The notes beneath the pieces are model-generated. The model was not told the origin of the DNA and made no database searches. It saw only the letters and a list, made by a program, of their open reading frames with translations. Both the position numbers and the translations under genes were made by a program. Positions 7,005-10,438 of a stretch of 10,438 nt of DNA are shown in pieces. Origin of the DNA: Thermotogae bacterium (GTDB lineage Bacteria > Thermotogota > Thermotogae > Petrotogales > Kosmotogaceae). The stretch covers positions 1 through 10,438 of the forward strand of contig QNAR01000036.1 of assembly GCA_003643975.1 (NCBI GenBank), in the 5' to 3' direction. Position 1 is the stretch's first letter. Every line of letters starts with the position of its first letter.

Positions 7005-7012
7005 GGGGGGGG
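7005..7012 (+). promoter_or_regulatory. Homopolymeric G8 ribosome binding site
   Basis: Eight consecutive G residues, followed by AAAGAA and ATG at 7019, form the only SD-like element for the surface-protein gene. A purely guanine SD is unlike the GGAGG sites of the neighbouring genes. Homopolymer tracts of this length can change length by slipped-strand mispairing, which here would alter SD spacing rather than reading frame. Confidence 0.6.
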
Positions 7013-7018
7013 AAAGAA

Positions 7019-10000
7019 ATGAAGCGAAGGCTTCTTATTATTTTTTTCGTAATTTCATTTCTAAGCCTGGGTTTTGCCTGGGAATTAGTTTCAAACGCTC
7101 CAATGTTATTGCGGTTTGAGGATGAAAACTGGAACGCAAGCCAGGACAATCTCAATGAAATCCTGCAAACATCACCGTTTTCGAGCCTTATAGATTATGC
7201 AGTCAGTTTGAACCGAGAAGAGGCCAATTCTCTTCCTGGTGGCTCTGAGTTGTACAGACTCCACATACTGAATTATGGTAATGACTATTACCCCTTGATT
7301 GTGGATAGTGGTGGAAATATCATCAAGAATCACGAAATACTCTCAATTATCTATGCAGCCCTTACAAATACCGCTTTTTCCGAAGAAGAAGTAATTGACT
7401 ACTACAAAAACACCAATGCCATAGCAGATTTACTGACCAGAAAACTTCAAAGCTTCACTTTAAAAGATAGAGAAAGGCTTGCCTCAGAAGCGCTTGATTT
7501 CTTGAATCGGCAGAAGGAGCAAGAGCTTGGGTTTGATAGATTTTTGGAAAAGGCTTTAGAGGAAAATACGCCTTATTATGAACTCGCTCTCTATGACACA
7601 GCTAATGTGCTGAAAAATGAGCTTTCCAGAATTAAAGCTCTTTCCATTGAACACTATAACAGATATAGCAAATACCCCTCCGATAGCATTCTCTCTTTTA
7701 ACAGCGCTGAATGGCTATATAGCGCAAATAACGAAGTTAACAATATCTACAATTATTTTCACTCTCTATCATATAAAGATCTGGAAAGATCGCTAATTGG
7801 GCTTTATATGAATTTCATCGTAGAAAGGAAAATCCAGGCCAACGATAAACTCATTGAAGAACCCGCTGAAATCCCGGACAAATTCAAAACATCGAGAGAG
7901 GAAGCAAAAGCAACTCTTGCCAGGCTGAATCAGCTTCTCGAAAAAACGCTCCCGGCGGATATTCCAGATAAACTCCCATCTTTCATAACAGTTCCCTCTG
8001 ACGGTTCTGTTATTACTCTTCCGCTTTCTTCAAAAGTGACAATAAAATGGTATTATACCCTTCCGTATCGAATACAGCCCTTGTTTTATATTAGCTACGG
8101 CAAGGCAGGCGAAAAAGCGCAACTGATTTCCACAAAATCGAATGCACTTACATTGCAAACTGCTCCCTTTTCTGAGTATGAAATCATTTTTAATACGCCT
8201 GAAGGCGGTTCGCCATACAAGATGAGTTTCTCAACCCTTCTTGGAGAATTGCCAGCTCCAGAGGTACCCTCCGAGATAAAAGTTACCAAAGAACTGGAAA
8301 AAGATGTTCTGATCAACTGGGCTCCTCCAATTGATGGTCATAATTTCAAATATAGAGTATATGTTCATGAAACAGGGCTTTTAGTTTTTACCAGTTCAAA
8401 TAGCGTGTTGCTGAATCTCACTGAATTCAAAAAATACACTCTGGACATCACACCTGTTGAAATAGACGGATTCAAGATACCGCAAGAATTGAGAAAAACA
8501 GCTTTTACCGTGGTTGAAGTTCTTCCAGAGTACCCCCTTTCCTCAACCACGCCTGAGAAAGCCCTGAAAGGGAGCTTCAAACTCACATGGAAAGCAAAAA
8601 GCTCTCAAAATATCGATAAATACATTGTCCTGGTTTATAGAGATCCCAAAGGTAAGGAAAAACTGATAGAAGCCGAAACCACAGACAACGAATTTCCCGT
8701 CATGCTCCAGCCTCACCAAAGCTATTACTGGACGGTGGAAATCCTTTACAGCAACGGTAGAAAAATAAGCAATCGTGACAGTATGGGCAATAGAATTCTC
8801 TGGCCTCTTGAAGTTGCAAATGCTAAACCTTCAATAAAAATCTCGCCAATGAAGGGAACTATTCACGCCACAAGAACCGTATTCCCTATAAAATTACTCG
8901 TCAAAGATGAAGATGACGATATGCTCATAGTAGGCTATGAAAAATCACCCGACCCGTCTTTTGTGAACCCCGTTACAATGGCTACAAAAAAGCTGAAGGG
9001 GCAGGGTGAGGTAACCTTTGATGTTTTCGTTGCAGAAGCGGAAAGCTTCTTTGTACGAGGTTTTGTTTCTGATGGGTTCGAAAAAGTGTATTCCTCCCCC
9101 GTAAGCCTATCCATGCAATATCATTGGGAGGCTGAACCTGATGGTATTACAACGGACTCCACACATGTAAAGCTTTCCTGGGAACTAAAAGAGCCAAAAA
9201 TGCCCATTGGAAGATACAAGATACTGCTTTCCTGGGAAATTCACAAAGAAATAGTTAGCGAGGGAAGGGTAGAGGTAAAAACAGAAACGAAGACTTTTGA
9301 AACCAATGAGAATTTCTGCATGGTTGAACTCAGCCCTCATACACTTTACACATGGCAAGTAACATCCATCCTCAAAGACGGTAGCGAGGGGCCTCATAGC
9401 AGTCCCTTAGCATTCCGTACCCCCAACAAGAAACCATTCGCTCAATTATTTCTTAATGAGAACCTCTTTGAAGATAACGACTCAGTAGATATTAACAACG
9501 ATACTATCTCGTGGGAAGCTGACGATCCTGACGGTGATAAAGTAAACATCTCTCTCGAAGTCCTCGACGAAAATGGAGTACTATTCGAAGCTACACCTGT
9601 TACAAACAAAATAAAAGTTTCTGAAATTCCGGGTCTTTCTGGCAATAAAACCTATACGTTGAATTTAATTTTGAATGATGGAGTAGACTCAAAATTTGGT
9701 GCAGGAAAAACTGTTATAAAAAAGATTTTCAAAACGAAAAATCGTGCTCCTGAAATCCAATTGTCAAAGCCCGATGATATTCAAAATCCTGATCACGTGT
9801 TTTTCACAATTTTCGCAGCAGATCCAGACGATGACAGGCTCACCATCTCTATAAGGCTCGATGGGATTCCCATTGGCGATATATACATAGACCAAAAGGC
9901 CAGTGAAACGATAAATCTTTCCAGCTTATTACAGGAAAATATAAGCAAAATAAAACCACATCTCTGGAAAACCGAAAAACTGCTTATGAAAAACGGGAGC

Positions 10001-10438
10001 CTGATTTTGAAAGGGCACACCGAATACAATTTAGAGGTAACAGTTTCTGATACGTACGGTGCAAACACTTCGGCAGTCACTGTATTGCCAGTGAACAATA
10101 GAAACCCTGAAAAACCCGTCATAATCGCGCCGAGAAATAACTCCATTCATGAATTGAGCGAAGAAATGCAGTGGCATTCCGAAGACAACGATGGCGATGA
10201 TATTATCTTCAAGATTTTCGTTAAGGACGAAGAAAGCGGAGAAAGCATTGTTTCCACAGCTACAGCGCTGTATAGCTGGGCGATGGATAGAGTTCTTACC
10301 GGTAACAAAAGATATTTAGTCAAGGTCACCGCTTTGGATTCTTATGGAGGTAAAAGCGAAAGCGATTGGGTAAGTTTCTATGCCCCGAACAGGGCACCAA
10401 AAATAACATCTCTCCATGTTATCCCAATAGGGTACGAG
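7019..10438 (+). CDS. Large secreted multi-domain protein with tandem fibronectin/Ig-like modules (open at right edge)
   Basis: The frame from ATG 7019 runs 1140 codons without a stop and continues past the window. Residues 1-20 form a signal peptide: MKRR, then a hydrophobic stretch, then a GFA cleavage site before W21. Residues of about 40-310 look mostly helical and charged and match no family I recognise. From about 320 the sequence is beta-type. One Ig-like module spans about 320-408 and fibronectin III-like modules span about 410-500 and 504-595 (W and Y/L core positions, for example INWAPP and LTWKAK). Five more modules run to the end, roughly 601-704, 704-802, 803-907, 908-1026 and 1027-1123. 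The last ones begin with N-[RK]-x-P linkers and carry acidic D-x-D-x-D loops. Only one Cys (767) was seen in the mature part, and no cohesin, dockerin or enzymatic domain. An extracellular or cell-envelope (toga-associated) structural or adhesive role is inferred. The anchor, if any, lies beyond the edge. Confidence 0.9.
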   Translation, partial: MKRRLLIIFFVISFLSLGFAWELVSNAPMLLRFEDENWNASQDNLNEILQTSPFSSLIDYAVSLNREEANSLPGGSELYRLHILNYGNDYYPLIVDSGGNIIKNHEILSIIYAALTNTAFSEEEVIDYYKNTNAIADLLTRKLQSFTLKDRERLASEALDFLNRQKEQELGFDRFLEKALEENTPYYELALYDTANVLKNELSRIKALSIEHYNRYSKYPSDSILSFNSAEWLYSANNEVNNIYNYFHSLSYKDLERSLIGLYMNFIVERKIQANDKLIEEPAEIPDKFKTSREEAKATLARLNQLLEKTLPADIPDKLPSFITVPSDGSVITLPLSSKVTIKWYYTLPYRIQPLFYISYGKAGEKAQLISTKSNALTLQTAPFSEYEIIFNTPEGGSPYKMSFSTLLGELPAPEVPSEIKVTKELEKDVLINWAPPIDGHNFKYRVYVHETGLLVFTSSNSVLLNLTEFKKYTLDITPVEIDGFKIPQELRKTAFTVVEVLPEYPLSSTTPEKALKGSFKLTWKAKSSQNIDKYIVLVYRDPKGKEKLIEAETTDNEFPVMLQPHQSYYWTVEILYSNGRKISNRDSMGNRILWPLEVANAKPSIKISPMKGTIHATRTVFPIKLLVKDEDDDMLIVGYEKSPDPSFVNPVTMATKKLKGQGEVTFDVFVAEAESFFVRGFVSDGFEKVYSSPVSLSMQYHWEAEPDGITTDSTHVKLSWELKEPKMPIGRYKILLSWEIHKEIVSEGRVEVKTETKTFETNENFCMVELSPHTLYTWQVTSILKDGSEGPHSSPLAFRTPNKKPFAQLFLNENLFEDNDSVDINNDTISWEADDPDGDKVNISLEVLDENGVLFEATPVTNKIKVSEIPGLSGNKTYTLNLILNDGVDSKFGAGKTVIKKIFKTKNRAPEIQLSKPDDIQNPDHVFFTIFAADPDDDRLTISIRLDGIPIGDIYIDQKASETINLSSLLQENISKIKPHLWKTEKLLMKNGSLILKGHTEYNLEVTVSDTYGANTSAVTVLPVNNRNPEKPVIIAPRNNSIHELSEEMQWHSEDNDGDDIIFKIFVKDEESGESIVSTATALYSWAMDRVLTGNKRYLVKVTALDSYGGKSESDWVSFYAPNRAPKITSLHVIPIGYE
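9425..10438 (+). repeat. Tandem protein-level modules with N-[RK]-x-P linkers and D-x-D-x-D loops
   Basis: Linkers recur in the encoded protein at residues 803 (NKKP), 908 (NRAP), 1027 (NRNP) and 1124 (NRAP), so modules are 105, 119 and 97 residues long. An acidic loop follows 27-33 residues after each linker: DPDGD (836-840), DPDDD (935-939) and DNDGD (1056-1060). A related DEDDD lies at 630-634 in an earlier module. The modules are clearly diverged at the DNA level; no identical nucleotide repeats were seen. The pattern resembles bacterial cadherin-like or fibronectin-like extracellular repeats, some of which bind calcium. Confidence 0.7.

Noticed and set aside
8095..10329. Several minus-strand open frames of 60-117 codons under the large surface-protein gene
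   Set aside because: The plus-strand frame is continuous, has a signal peptide and domain logic; the antisense frames lack start signals and known motifs.
1..10438. CRISPR arrays, tRNA genes, IS elements and attachment sites
   Set aside because: I looked for evenly spaced direct repeats, tRNA-like cloverleaf segments, transposase motifs and terminal inverted repeats and saw none.

Overview
The window looks like a chromosomal segment of a thermophilic or mesophilic member of the Thermotogota, most likely the Kosmotogaceae (Kosmotoga or Mesotoga). This is an inference from moderate AT-richness, strong GGAGG ribosome binding sites, Thermotogota-like ArgS and ArgF sequences and a large secreted fibronectin-like protein. 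It could not be confirmed by a search. No rRNA, tRNA, insertion sequence, integrase or CRISPR array was seen.

Layout. At the left edge, on the minus strand, a TetR-family regulator reads into the N-terminal part of a ParA-type ATPase that runs off the window; the two are tightly coupled. Upstream of tetR is an extended -10 promoter inside an imperfect inverted repeat that could be an autoregulatory operator. A strong hairpin terminator then closes the next minus-strand operon, argF-arcC (ornithine carbamoyltransferase and carbamate kinase), which has a good sigma70-type promoter. Divergent from it, on the plus strand, lies argS (arginyl-tRNA synthetase), coupled through a TGATG overlap to an RlmD-family 23S rRNA uracil-C5 methyltransferase. 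The methyltransferase gene ends tail-to-tail, overlapping by 14 bp, with a minus-strand inositol monophosphatase-family gene. Divergent from that gene is a long plus-strand reading frame of at least 1140 codons that is still open at the right edge. It encodes a secreted protein with a helical N-terminal region followed by tandem Ig/fibronectin-like modules, several with acidic D-x-D-x-D loops.

How the genes relate. ArgF and ArcC share carbamoyl phosphate: citrulline phosphorolysis by ArgF feeds ArcC for ATP synthesis, or the reverse direction gives citrulline biosynthesis. The divergent argS gives the middle of the window an arginine theme. RlmD with ArgS is a translation-related pair. Most of the window is ordinary housekeeping sequence. 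The parts most worth a second look are the TetR-ParA pair and the giant modular surface protein; no clearly new defence or mobile system was found.
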